A stretch of DNA of 64,000 bases from Desulfovibrio oxyclinae DSM 11498 (GTDB taxonomy: Bacteria; Desulfobacterota; Desulfovibrionia; Desulfovibrionales; Desulfovibrionaceae). The notes under the pieces are model-generated. The model was given only the letters and a program-made list of their open reading frames with translations, was not told where the DNA came from and made no database searches. The translations under genes and the position numbers were made by a program. The stretch is taken from contig NZ_AQXE01000004.1 of assembly GCF_000375485.1 (NCBI RefSeq), positions 172,069 to 236,068 of the forward strand, read 5' to 3'. Positions 8,371 to 17,947 of the stretch are shown here, piece after piece; the stretch's first letter is position 1; every line of letters starts with the position of its first letter.

Positions 8371-9420
8371 TTAATATTGCGGCAACACATCTATCTCGTT
8401 AAGGAAGTCGAGAATTTCATCATGGCTCATGTGCGGCTCATTGCCTGAATGGTATGGGTTGTCTACCTTGTCAGAGACCACTTTCGGGTAATCGAAGCTG
8501 ATGTCTTTATAGAGCCCCCTGAAGGCGGGCGGGACAACGAAATATTCCTGTAGTTCAATGGCTCTCCTCGTTTCCTCGCCGGTCATGAGTTCTTCGTACA
8601 TCTTTTCGCCCGGCTTGACCCCTATAACATCTATGGGGATCGAGTCCGGAGAATGCCCATACATGGGCGCGACGGCCTTGACCATCACTTCAGCCAGATC
8701 GCGAATGCGCAAGACTGGCATCTTGGTGATGAACACTTCTCCGCCGCAAGCGTGGAATGCGGAATCAATGACGAGCTGAACGGCTCGCTTGATGCTCATG
8801 ACGAACCGAGTCATGTCGTTGTCGGTCAGAGTGATGGGTTTGCCCTGGCGAATCTGCTCGTGAAAAATGGGAATGACCGACCCCCGGGACCCCATGACGT
8901 TGCCGAAGCGAGTAGATACGAGAATTGTGCTGTGCTCGCGCTGGAAGGCGTTGGCTGCCGTTACCAGCCGCTCTCCCATGAGCTTGGAGGTGCCCATCAC
9001 GTTGGTGGGGTTAACCGCTTTGTCGGAGCTGGTGAAGACGACTTTGGATACACCATTTTCGATTGCGGTTCGGGTAATGTTCTGAACTCCGATGATATTG
9101 TTTTGAACCGCTTCGTACGGAGAACGTTCGCAAAGCGTGACGTGCTTGAACGCTGCTGCGTGGAAAACCACATCAATGCCATCCATGATCATGGAGAGGC
9201 TATTGAAGTCTCTCACATCAACAAGAAGAAACCGTGCATTCTCAAATTGTTTGAAACGTTGTTCGAGAAAAAACAACTCGGTTTCATTGTTGTCGATACA
9301 CAGCACTTCAGCCGGAGAGTAGTGATTCAACAGCTGATGTACAAGTTCGTTACCAATAGTCCCGCAGGCTCCGGAAACGAGAATTTTTTTGCCATTCAAA
9401 GCCTGTCCAGCGTCTGTCAT
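8371..9420 (-). CDS. UDP-N-acetylglucosamine 4,6-dehydratase-like (short CapD/PseB form)
   Basis: A 349-residue soluble member of the Polysacc_synt_2 family. The Rossmann loop is SGACGTIGNEL near residue 15 and the active-site strand TSSDKAVNPTNVMGTSK contains the Asp-Lys pair that replaces Tyr in this family. RFGNVMGSRGSV and a late PGEKMYEELM complete the family pattern. It lacks the N-terminal membrane domain of the full-length PglF/FlaA1 enzyme encoded at 27-29 kb, so the window holds two different dehydratases. Likely product is a UDP-4-keto-6-deoxy-HexNAc for surface glycans; whether it also epimerises C5 like PseB cannot be read from sequence. Confidence 0.85.
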   Translation of the reverse strand: MTDAGQALNGKKILVSGACGTIGNELVHQLLNHYSPAEVLCIDNNETELFFLEQRFKQFENARFLLVDVRDFNSLSMIMDGIDVVFHAAAFKHVTLCERSPYEAVQNNIIGVQNITRTAIENGVSKVVFTSSDKAVNPTNVMGTSKLMGERLVTAANAFQREHSTILVSTRFGNVMGSRGSVIPIFHEQIRQGKPITLTDNDMTRFVMSIKRAVQLVIDSAFHACGGEVFITKMPVLRIRDLAEVMVKAVAPMYGHSPDSIPIDVIGVKPGEKMYEELMTGEETRRAIELQEYFVVPPAFRGLYKDISFDYPKVVSDKVDNPYHSGNEPHMSHDEILDFLNEIDVLPQY

Positions 9421-9839
9421 GAAAAATCCCTTTATATTGGATGATTATATGCAAAATCTATCTTATTCAATTTTTCAAGCACAATGGATTATGTCCAAAA
9501 GATTCAAGCGATCAGATATATTGGCACTGTGGGGAGATTCCTTGAATGCCATATGACTGGCAATGTCGATCCGAAGTAAACTGAGCATAAGGCTTCAGGT
9601 GTAGACATAAGTGCTTATACTCAGGCGGGGAAAGAGTAACTGTTTCAAAGTTCCTGTTATAATCTGCCAGAGCAAGCAGTCTTGCAATGCTAGTCCTCTA
9701 TTAACCGGAAACCAGAAGTCCTCAGCTCCAATTGAACCGTCTCGCATATCGAGCTGTCACATGATATCTATCCGTAGAATTCGACGTGTTAGGATGTCGC
9801 AAGAGCGTTATTGTTCAGTCATTGCGAACTGTTTCATGC
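9421..9839. other. Intergenic region, 419 bp, no gene supported
   Basis: AT-rich spacer between the dehydratase start and the end of msbA. Small open frames occur, but none has a convincing Shine-Dalgarno or protein-like composition. No clear terminator hairpin with a T tract was seen. It marks the right boundary of the AT-rich glycan island, since the sequence becomes GC-rich again from about 9.84 kb. It may hold the promoter of the leftward dehydratase-sulfotransferase-sqdB group. Confidence 0.5.
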
Positions 9840-11645
9840 TTACCCCTCATGCTCCATGCCACGCGCCTCTGTTTCCGTCAATTCCGTCTGGAACTGAAGC
9901 CGGTGCAGTGTCTGGTAGAGCGAGCAGGACTCGATGAGTTCTTCGTGTCGGCCGGTGGCCACCACTTCGCCCTTGCTCATGACAACGATCTTGTCGGCGT
10001 TCAGCACCGTGGAAAGCCGGTGCGCGATGACGATGCTCGTGCGGCTTTCCATGAGGTTGTCCAGCGCCTTCTGGACGATGCGTTCTGCCTGCGTGTCCAG
10101 TGCGCTGGTGGCTTCGTCGAGGATGAGCAGCGCCGGATTCTTGAGCAGGGCGCGGGCAATGGTCAGGCGCTGCTTCTGGCCGCCTGAGAGCTTGACGCCG
10201 CGTACACCGCAGACCGTGTCGTAGCCTGCCGGCAGACCCTCGATGAATTCGTGCGCGTACGCCGCCTTTGCGGCCTCCTGTACCTGTTCATCGGTGATGT
10301 CGTCCTGACCGTAGGCGATGTTGGCCCGGATGGTCGTGTTAAAGAGCATGGCGTCCTGCGAAACCATGCCGATGTTGCGTCTGAGCGAACCCAGTTCGTA
10401 TTCTTCCACGTTCACGCCGTTGAGGCGGATGGTTCCTTCGTCCGCATCATAGAAGCGGGGCAGCAGGTTCACGAGGGTGGTCTTGCCCGATCCGCTGGGA
10501 CCAACAATGGCCACGCGCTCGCCGCCGCGCACATGCAGCGTGAGCTCCTTGATGGCGGGTTCCGAGCCCGTGGGATAGGAGAAGCTGATGTTCTCGATCT
10601 CAAGGCTCTTGAGCGGTGTTTCAAAGGGTGTGTCCCCGCCTTCTTCGGGCAGGATGGTCTCGGAGTCGAGAAGGCCGAAGACGCGCTCGCCGCTTGCGAG
10701 GGACCGCTGGATGGTCTTGTTGGCGTCGTTGATCTTCTTGATGGGCTCGTAAAGCATGATGAGCGCTGCCACGAAGGAGAAGAACGTTCCCGGGGTGGAT
10801 TCGCCGCTCAGGACACGGGAGCCGCCGTACCAGAGCACGAAGCTGACCGCGACGCCCCCCACCATTTCCATAATGCGAGAAGAGAGTTCGCTCGCCAGCA
10901 CCTGTTTCTTTGAAAGACGCAGTATGCCGCTGCTTTCCTTGGAAAAGGATTTAATTTCATCTTTTTCTGCGTGGAACGCCTTGATGAGCCGGATGTTGCT
11001 GAGGCATTCCTCGGCGACGGAGTTGATGTCAGCGGCCTGCACCTGCAATTTGCGCCCGATCTTCCGCAGCCGCTTGCCGAAGAGAATGACCGGATAGCAG
11101 AGCATCGGTAGTACCAGAAGCGCGATGATGGCCATCTTCCAGTCCTGATAGATGACAACGCCGATGAGGCCGATGCAGGTGAAGAACTCGCGGATGACCA
11201 TGATCATGGCCGGGACGCTCTGGCGGATGCCGTTGACGTCGCCCAGCACGCGCGACATGAGCATGCCGACGCGGCTTTCCTCGAAAAAGCGTATGGAGAG
11301 CGTCATCAGCTTGGAGAACAGCTCGCTTCGCAGCTGGTGCAGCACTTTGAAGCCCGTGACGTTCATGATGTACGTCTGGGTGAAGCGCGCGATGTTCTTG
11401 AGGGTGATGACACAGAAGTAGGCCAGCGGGATGAGTATCAGCGCGTCCTTGTCGCCCTTGACGAAGATGTCGTCCATGGCGGGCTTGACCAGATACGCTG
11501 TGGCGCCGGTGGTTCCGGAAACCACGATGGCCGAAAGGAAGGCCACCAGAATGCGCCAGCGGTACGGCCAGAAATAGGCGACGCACCGTTTCAGCAGGTG
11601 TCGGTTACCGAGGTTTTCTATGTTCTTGAGATCGTATTGCGACAA
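9840..11645 (-). CDS. msbA: Lipid A export ABC transporter (MsbA-like), fused membrane and ATPase domains
   Basis: A roughly 600-residue ABC half-transporter. The N-terminal half has six predicted membrane segments; the ATPase domain has Walker A GPSGSGKTT, the signature LSGGQKQR and Walker B LLILDEATSALD. The family forms homodimers that flip lipid A-core or related lipids across the inner membrane, in keeping with the surrounding LPS genes and with waaA/kdsB elsewhere in the window. Start choice: TTG 11645 has GAGGAG 7 nt upstream, whereas ATG 11660 (five codons earlier) has no visible Shine-Dalgarno; both give nearly the same protein. Other multidrug exporters share the architecture, so the lipid substrate is inferred from context. 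Confidence 0.85.
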   Translation of the reverse strand: MSQYDLKNIENLGNRHLLKRCVAYFWPYRWRILVAFLSAIVVSGTTGATAYLVKPAMDDIFVKGDKDALILIPLAYFCVITLKNIARFTQTYIMNVTGFKVLHQLRSELFSKLMTLSIRFFEESRVGMLMSRVLGDVNGIRQSVPAMIMVIREFFTCIGLIGVVIYQDWKMAIIALLVLPMLCYPVILFGKRLRKIGRKLQVQAADINSVAEECLSNIRLIKAFHAEKDEIKSFSKESSGILRLSKKQVLASELSSRIMEMVGGVAVSFVLWYGGSRVLSGESTPGTFFSFVAALIMLYEPIKKINDANKTIQRSLASGERVFGLLDSETILPEEGGDTPFETPLKSLEIENISFSYPTGSEPAIKELTLHVRGGERVAIVGPSGSGKTTLVNLLPRFYDADEGTIRLNGVNVEEYELGSLRRNIGMVSQDAMLFNTTIRANIAYGQDDITDEQVQEAAKAAYAHEFIEGLPAGYDTVCGVRGVKLSGGQKQRLTIARALLKNPALLILDEATSALDTQAERIVQKALDNLMESRTSIVIAHRLSTVLNADKIVVMSKGEVVATGRHEELIESCSLYQTLHRLQFQTELTETEARGMEHEG

Positions 11646-11779
11646 GAGGATGCTCCTCATTCTGTGATAAGATTGGCGGCCGCCGCCAGCCTGAGCCGGG
11701 CGCGCGGAACCGGGTGCAGATTTATCGCATCGCACCCGGTGGAGCAACCTTCTTTTTGGTTGCGAAAAAGGGGTGTGAT

Positions 11780-12433
11780 TCAGGGCACGAGCACGTTCAG
11801 GCGCAGGGTGTCCGTCATGCCCAGCGGGGAGTCGTTGCCTTTCTGGCCGAGAAAGTCGCGCATTGCCCTTCGTTGGGATTCGTTGTCCTTGACGCCGTAA
11901 TACCCAAAGGCATAGTCGGCCACATCCTCGAAGTCCTTGAATGTCCAGTCGGTTTCAAAGTGTTCGGTTGCGATGCAGTGGTCCTTCCTGCCTGCAAGCG
12001 TGCCCAGCGCGCGCTCAAGCCGATGGTTCTCGTTTTCGAAAATGTTGCAGAGCCGCTGGATTTCGCTCTCGGCGCAAGGTTCCAGTACCAGAATCCTTCC
12101 TCCGGGCCGAAGCAGCCTGCAGGCTTCTGCGAGCGCATGGTCCGAATCCGGGTGGTGATGCAGTGAGAGTGTGAAAAGGACGATGTCGAAAGAGGCGTCC
12201 GCGAAGGGCGCATCCATGCCGGAACCGCAAAGAATGTGGGTTTTTCTCAAGATGCGCGAGGCGTCGCCAGCAGCGATTTCATCGGGTTCGATACCCACCG
12301 TGAGGGCGGGAATTGGCTCATACATGGCGGTGACACGACCGCCGCCGCAGCCGATCTCCAGCACGCGGGCTTGTTCGAAAGCGGCGTGGCGCAGGAGCAT
12401 GGCCAGTGTTTTGCGTTCCTGATCCTGAATCAT
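11780..12433 (-). CDS. Class I SAM-dependent methyltransferase
   Basis: A 217-residue protein with a canonical SAM fold: VLEIGCGGGRVTAMYEP (motif I, near residue 24), an acidic motif II in LTVGIEPDEI, FDIVLFTLSLHHHPD (motif IV) and LRPGGRILVLEP (motif V). The rest resembles UbiE/Methyltransf_11-type enzymes, and the C-terminal part is family-specific without a recognised substrate. It lies between msbA and a DNA-repair helicase, all on the minus strand, and could belong to either group. I do not assign a substrate. Confidence 0.82.
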   Translation of the reverse strand: MIQDQERKTLAMLLRHAAFEQARVLEIGCGGGRVTAMYEPIPALTVGIEPDEIAAGDASRILRKTHILCGSGMDAPFADASFDIVLFTLSLHHHPDSDHALAEACRLLRPGGRILVLEPCAESEIQRLCNIFENENHRLERALGTLAGRKDHCIATEHFETDWTFKDFEDVADYAFGYYGVKDNESQRRAMRDFLGQKGNDSPLGMTDTLRLNVLVP

Positions 12434-12477
12434 GAAGGAACCTTACAGGGGCTGTTGCATAATGGCAAATCGGGCCG

Positions 12478-15354
12478 CTACCACTGGACCGGCAGCTTGA
12501 CCTTCTGGCCCGCCTTGTTGGTGAAGAAGACGTGCCCGTGCTCGCGGCCGAAGAGGTACAGGTCGCGCGTCACCGCCACGTCCTGCCGACAGTATTCGGT
12601 GATCAGGTCGAGCCTGCCTTCCTGCCACCACTTGAGGGCCTGAAGCCCGTCCGCAGACTTGGCGGCGTCGAGGGTGGCCTGTGCCGCGTTGTCCAGTTTG
12701 ATGGCGTAGCCGAGCCGGTTCCTGATGTCCGCGCACAGGTCCAGCGAAGGCAGCTGCCGGAAGCGGAACGGGTGCAGCCCGCCCAGCACGGCGTAGTCGA
12801 ACTTGATGTGGTTGTAGCCGATGACCAGATCGAACTTGCGCAGATGCTCCACCAGTTCGCCCATCTGGTGCTGCTCGTAGTCGAAAATCCTGTCGTGCTT
12901 CTGGTCGTAGAGACAGGCGATGGAGACGCCCATGCGGTCGGCACGGCCCCAGCCGCCCACCTCCTGGGCGGAAAAGCGGGTTTCAATGTCCAGCACGCCG
13001 TAGCGCTTGGGCGCGGGTGTTTCGGAAACGGTCTCGCCGACTTCGATCTCCCGCAGCTGCACCGAGTCGGGGTCGCCGCTGCGGATTGCTTCAAGGGTGA
13101 AGATGGCCGCGCTTTTGTCGATGGGGCGGTTGCCCGATCCGCACTTGGGCGAATGGACGCAGGATGGGCAGCCCAGATCGCAGGGACAGTCGCGAACTGC
13201 CTTGAGAGTGGTCTCCACCAGCTCATCTGCCTTGTGGAACGCCTGACGCGTCAGTCCGGCACCGCCGGGAACGCCGTCGTAGACGAAGACTGCCGCACCT
13301 CCGGCCTGCTCGTGATACGGCGTGGAGATGCCGCCGAGGTCGTTGCGGTCAGTCATGACCAGAAGGGGCATGATGCCGATTGCCGCGTGCTCGAAAGCGT
13401 GGATGCCGCCCATGAAGTGGCGGTAATCCTCCTCGCAGCGACGCCGGATTTCCTCGGGGATGTCGAACCAGATGCCCTCGGTGGTGAAGACGCTCGGCGG
13501 CGCGTCCAGCGGGATGACGCCCATGAGCTTGCTGCCGCGCACGCTGCGCTTCTCGTAGCCCGTGACCTGTTCGGTGACGCGCAGCTTGCCAAGAAAGACC
13601 CGCGTACCGAAGCAGACGCGCTGGTCGAGCACTTCGAGGATTTCGGTGGATTTCTCCCGTCGCACGCGGGTGTAGTAGCCGACCTTGCGCTTGAGGGCGC
13701 GCACCGTGCCGTGGGCGTCATCCACTTCCTGAATGACGTAGGTATTGCCGCGATGCAGATACACCGCGCCCGGATGCGTTTCCAGCCATGCGCGGTGGTT
13801 GTCGGTGGTGCCGATGACCGGCGCCTTTTCCGCACCGCGCGTGATGTCCTCGATGTGCAGCGTCTTGCCGGAGCTGCGCAGGTCCACCTCGCGGTGCGGG
13901 CGCTTGCGGCTGGTGACGATACCGGCCGGGAGTCCCGGCGCGTCCGGCTCCGCCTCAAAGAGCGCGCCCTGTTCGATCATGGTCTCCACGCGCTCCAGCA
14001 CCTGCGGCTCGGCGAGGAATTCGTCGCTACGATACAGGCTGAGTTCTGCGGCGGCGCAGACCAGATGCCGGTCCATCACCGCAGGGTTGAACGGATTGAG
14101 CATGACGGATTCGGGCGGACGGGAGAAGAAATCGTCGGGGTGGCGCATGAAATACTGGTCCAGCGCGTCCTCCTGCGCCACGAGGCAGACGGCGGAGTCC
14201 TGCCGGGCGCGCCCCACGCGTCCGCCGCGTTGCTGGGTGGCCATGACCGTGCCCGGGTAGCCCACGAGGATGCACAGGTCGAGCCCGCCGATGTCGATGC
14301 CAAGCTCCAGGGCGCTGGTGGAGATCACGGCCAGCAGGTCGCCCTCTGCCATGCGGTGCTCGATGTCACGCCGTTCCTCGGGCAGAAATCCGGCGCGGTA
14401 TGCGGAGATGCGGTCGCGATACTTGCCGGAGCGTTCCGCGCACCACAGGGAGATGAGCTCCGTGAGTTTGCGTGACTGGCAGTAGACGATGGTTCGCATC
14501 TCGCGGGCCAGCGCGGCCTGCAAGAGTTGGATGGCGGATTGGGAGGGGCCTGCCTCGGGGTTGAGGAAGACCATGTGCCGCTGGCCGGTTGGTGCGCCGG
14601 ATTCGCGGATTTCCTTGACGTCCAGCCCGGTGAGCATGGTGCACAGTTCGGCCGGGTTGCCAACGGTGGCGGAGCAGAAGATGAACGTCGGGTTGGAGCC
14701 GTAATGGCGGCACAGCCGGATGAGCCGTCGAAAGACCATGGCCATGTGCGAGCCGAGCACGCCGCGATAGGTGTGAACCTCGTCCACCACAATGTGCGTC
14801 AGGTTGCCGAGCAGCTCGGCCCAAGAATCGTGATGCGGCAGCACGGAGAGGTGCAGCATCTCCGGGTTGGTCAGCAGGGCGTTTGGCGGACTGGTGCGGA
14901 TTTTCTTGCGGAAATGCGGAGTGGTGTCGCCGTCGTAGGTGGCGGCGGTGGGCCGCCGATGCTCGGGCATGTACGTGGCCAGGTCATTGAAATTCTTGAG
15001 CTGATCCTGCGCCAGCGCCTTGAGCGGGAACAGGAAGATGGACCGCGAGTCGGGATCGCGCAGCACCTGTTCCAGAATGGGCAGGGTGTAGGTCAGGGTC
15101 TTGCCGCTTGCCGTGGGTGTCGCCACCACCACATGCCTGCCCGCGCGGATATGATCGTGCGCCTGCACCTGATGCGAATACAGGTCGTCGATGCCCATCC
15201 GGCCGAGCGCGTCCACGATGGGCCGGGGCCACGGTTCGCGCGGCTTTTCAAAGTGCGCATCACCGCCCGGAAGGACGCGGTGGTGCGCCACCTGGTGGCC
15301 CAGCCGCTCGGAGTCGAGCAGGGCGCTGACGTATTCCTGAACCGGCGACTGCAT
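12478..15354 (-). CDS. MrfA-like superfamily 2 helicase fused to MrfB-like DEDDy exonuclease
   Basis: A 958-residue protein. Residues 50-430 form a DExH helicase: TPTASGKT (Walker A, 80-87), DEVH (191-194), CSAT (227-230) and QQRGGRVGR (374-382). The middle part is the domain typical of the YprA/MrfA group, ending in a cysteine cluster (Cys723, 725, 729, 732, with Cys738 nearby) that likely binds zinc. From about residue 784 a second domain starts: LDIET (Asp789, Glu791), GYNHIKFD (Asp853) and YCRQD (Tyr921, Asp925), the acidic set of a DEDDy 3'-5' exonuclease. In Bacillus subtilis, helicase MrfA (YprA) and exonuclease MrfB (YprB) are separate proteins in a mitomycin C lesion repair pathway. 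Here both activities appear in one chain. A role in DNA repair is inferred. Confidence 0.88.
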   Translation of the reverse strand: MQSPVQEYVSALLDSERLGHQVAHHRVLPGGDAHFEKPREPWPRPIVDALGRMGIDDLYSHQVQAHDHIRAGRHVVVATPTASGKTLTYTLPILEQVLRDPDSRSIFLFPLKALAQDQLKNFNDLATYMPEHRRPTAATYDGDTTPHFRKKIRTSPPNALLTNPEMLHLSVLPHHDSWAELLGNLTHIVVDEVHTYRGVLGSHMAMVFRRLIRLCRHYGSNPTFIFCSATVGNPAELCTMLTGLDVKEIRESGAPTGQRHMVFLNPEAGPSQSAIQLLQAALAREMRTIVYCQSRKLTELISLWCAERSGKYRDRISAYRAGFLPEERRDIEHRMAEGDLLAVISTSALELGIDIGGLDLCILVGYPGTVMATQQRGGRVGRARQDSAVCLVAQEDALDQYFMRHPDDFFSRPPESVMLNPFNPAVMDRHLVCAAAELSLYRSDEFLAEPQVLERVETMIEQGALFEAEPDAPGLPAGIVTSRKRPHREVDLRSSGKTLHIEDITRGAEKAPVIGTTDNHRAWLETHPGAVYLHRGNTYVIQEVDDAHGTVRALKRKVGYYTRVRREKSTEILEVLDQRVCFGTRVFLGKLRVTEQVTGYEKRSVRGSKLMGVIPLDAPPSVFTTEGIWFDIPEEIRRRCEEDYRHFMGGIHAFEHAAIGIMPLLVMTDRNDLGGISTPYHEQAGGAAVFVYDGVPGGAGLTRQAFHKADELVETTLKAVRDCPCDLGCPSCVHSPKCGSGNRPIDKSAAIFTLEAIRSGDPDSVQLREIEVGETVSETPAPKRYGVLDIETRFSAQEVGGWGRADRMGVSIACLYDQKHDRIFDYEQHQMGELVEHLRKFDLVIGYNHIKFDYAVLGGLHPFRFRQLPSLDLCADIRNRLGYAIKLDNAAQATLDAAKSADGLQALKWWQEGRLDLITEYCRQDVAVTRDLYLFGREHGHVFFTNKAGQKVKLPVQW

Positions 15355-15365
15355 GGCTGCGCAGT

Positions 15366-16513
15366 CTACAGCAACAGCTTGCGGAAGTCTTCCCTGAGGA
15401 TGTTGAACAGCTCGGGCACGTTGGCGTTGGCGGTCTGGGAGAAGGCCAGCGCGAAGACTGGATATTTTTTCCAGTCGATGTCCCGCAGTTCCAGCACCTT
15501 GTCGAACAGCGCGGCAAAGGCGTCGTGATCGTAGCCTGTCATGGCCTTGCGGTCCACGTCCTCGGGCACGTCACCGATGGTCATGGCGGTGGTCACGCCC
15601 GCGCGGGTCTCCAGCAGCCGGGGCCAGTCCGGGCGCTGGTTGGTGAAGTAGAACTCGTACGGGTCGAAACCCCATGCGTGCCGGGTGATGTCCGCCACGC
15701 ACCAGCCGGCGAAGCGCAGCGGGTTGGCCTCGATGGGCAGCATGGAATTCTTTTTGCGCCGGAACTCCACATGCGCCGGAAAGTTGCGGAAACCGCAGGT
15801 CTTGCCGAGCTGGGCCGTGAACTCCGTCACCGGGCCGAGCATACGGTGCATCACTTCGTCGGACGTGTAGTAGAGGCGGTCGCTCACGTCGTCGTCCGAG
15901 CCGAAGGGGTGGTGCAGAATGTTGATGATCACGGGCCAGCCGCCGTCGTCCCAGTAGACGTCAACGGCGTACTCCTCGCCGCCTGCGGCCTCTTCAACAA
16001 TGTAGGTGCCCGCATTGACAACTTCCGACGGGTATTGGTCGTTCAGCCGGTCCTGCTCGCGCAGAATGGCTTCCTTCACCTCGGGCCAGTCGTCATCATC
16101 TTCCACGCGGTGTACGCCGAGGCTGAAGAAGCCGCGTGCAGGCTTGATGATGAACGGCAACGGCATGCTGGAGGGATCGAAGTCGTCCAGCTCGTCCACG
16201 TCGAGGCGGGTGTACTGATAGTCGGGGTACATGTCCGCGATGGTGTCGCGGAACAGCGCCTTGTCCTTGCAGGTCTCGATCATCTCCGCCACCGGGCTGT
16301 CGCCCAGCTCGCGCATGATGAGGTCGAGGCTGTTTTCGGAGTTGGCGTAGATGCGAGAGGTTCGCGCCTCCGGGAAGAAGGAGGATTTGGGCGTGAAACG
16401 CAGGTCGGCGTCGCCCGCCATGGCGCGGGCCTGCGCGGTGTCGAGCACCGGCAGGTTCTGACGCGACGCGCTGCATTTCAGAAAATTCGAGACGTAGGGC
16501 TTGTCCAGTATGA

Positions 16514-16517
<4 letters not shown>
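15366..16517 (-). CDS. ATP-grasp domain protein
   Basis: A 383-residue protein with an ATP-grasp core: the phosphate-binding strand PLPFIIKPARGFFSLGVHRV near residue 120, an acidic lid region YIVEEAAGGEEYAVDVYWDD, and the metal-binding pattern HVEFRRKKNSMLPIEANPLRFAG. ATP-grasp enzymes ligate a carboxylate to an amine or thiol, or carboxylate a substrate. Its stop region is overlapped by nothing, but its start overlaps the stop of the NtrC-type regulator by 4 bp, so the two are translationally coupled. No substrate motif is recognised. It ends only 11 bp before the start of the helicase gene, suggesting one transcript. Confidence 0.78.
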
Positions 16518-17893
<1,376 letters not shown>

Positions 17894-17912
17894 GCTTGCC
17901 TCCGCGGTTTTC

Positions 17913-17940
17913 CCGGGACCGGATCGCTCCGGTCCCGGGT
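17913..17940. repeat. GC-rich perfect inverted repeat
   Basis: Twelve-base arms (CCCGGGACCGGA) separated by TCGC form a very stable hairpin between the end of the acyl-CoA synthetase gene and the start of the response regulator, 20 nt before its start codon. In the leftward direction no T tract follows, so it may act as a weak terminator or as an mRNA structure limiting expression of the regulator. Confidence 0.55.
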
Positions 17941-17947
17941 GACGCCG

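Noticed and set aside
9611..9937. Small plus-strand open frame in the 9.4-9.8 kb gap
   Set aside because: No ribosome site, no protein-like composition, and overlaps the end of msbA.
12532..14475. Plus-strand open frame of about 650 codons
   Set aside because: Antisense to the helicase-exonuclease fusion, whose motifs are unambiguous.
12478..15354. Idea that the helicase belongs to a DISARM-like defence system
   Set aside because: DISARM helicases share part of this fold, but no methyltransferase partner, PLD gene or other defence gene of that system is adjacent; the MrfA/MrfB layout explains the whole protein better.
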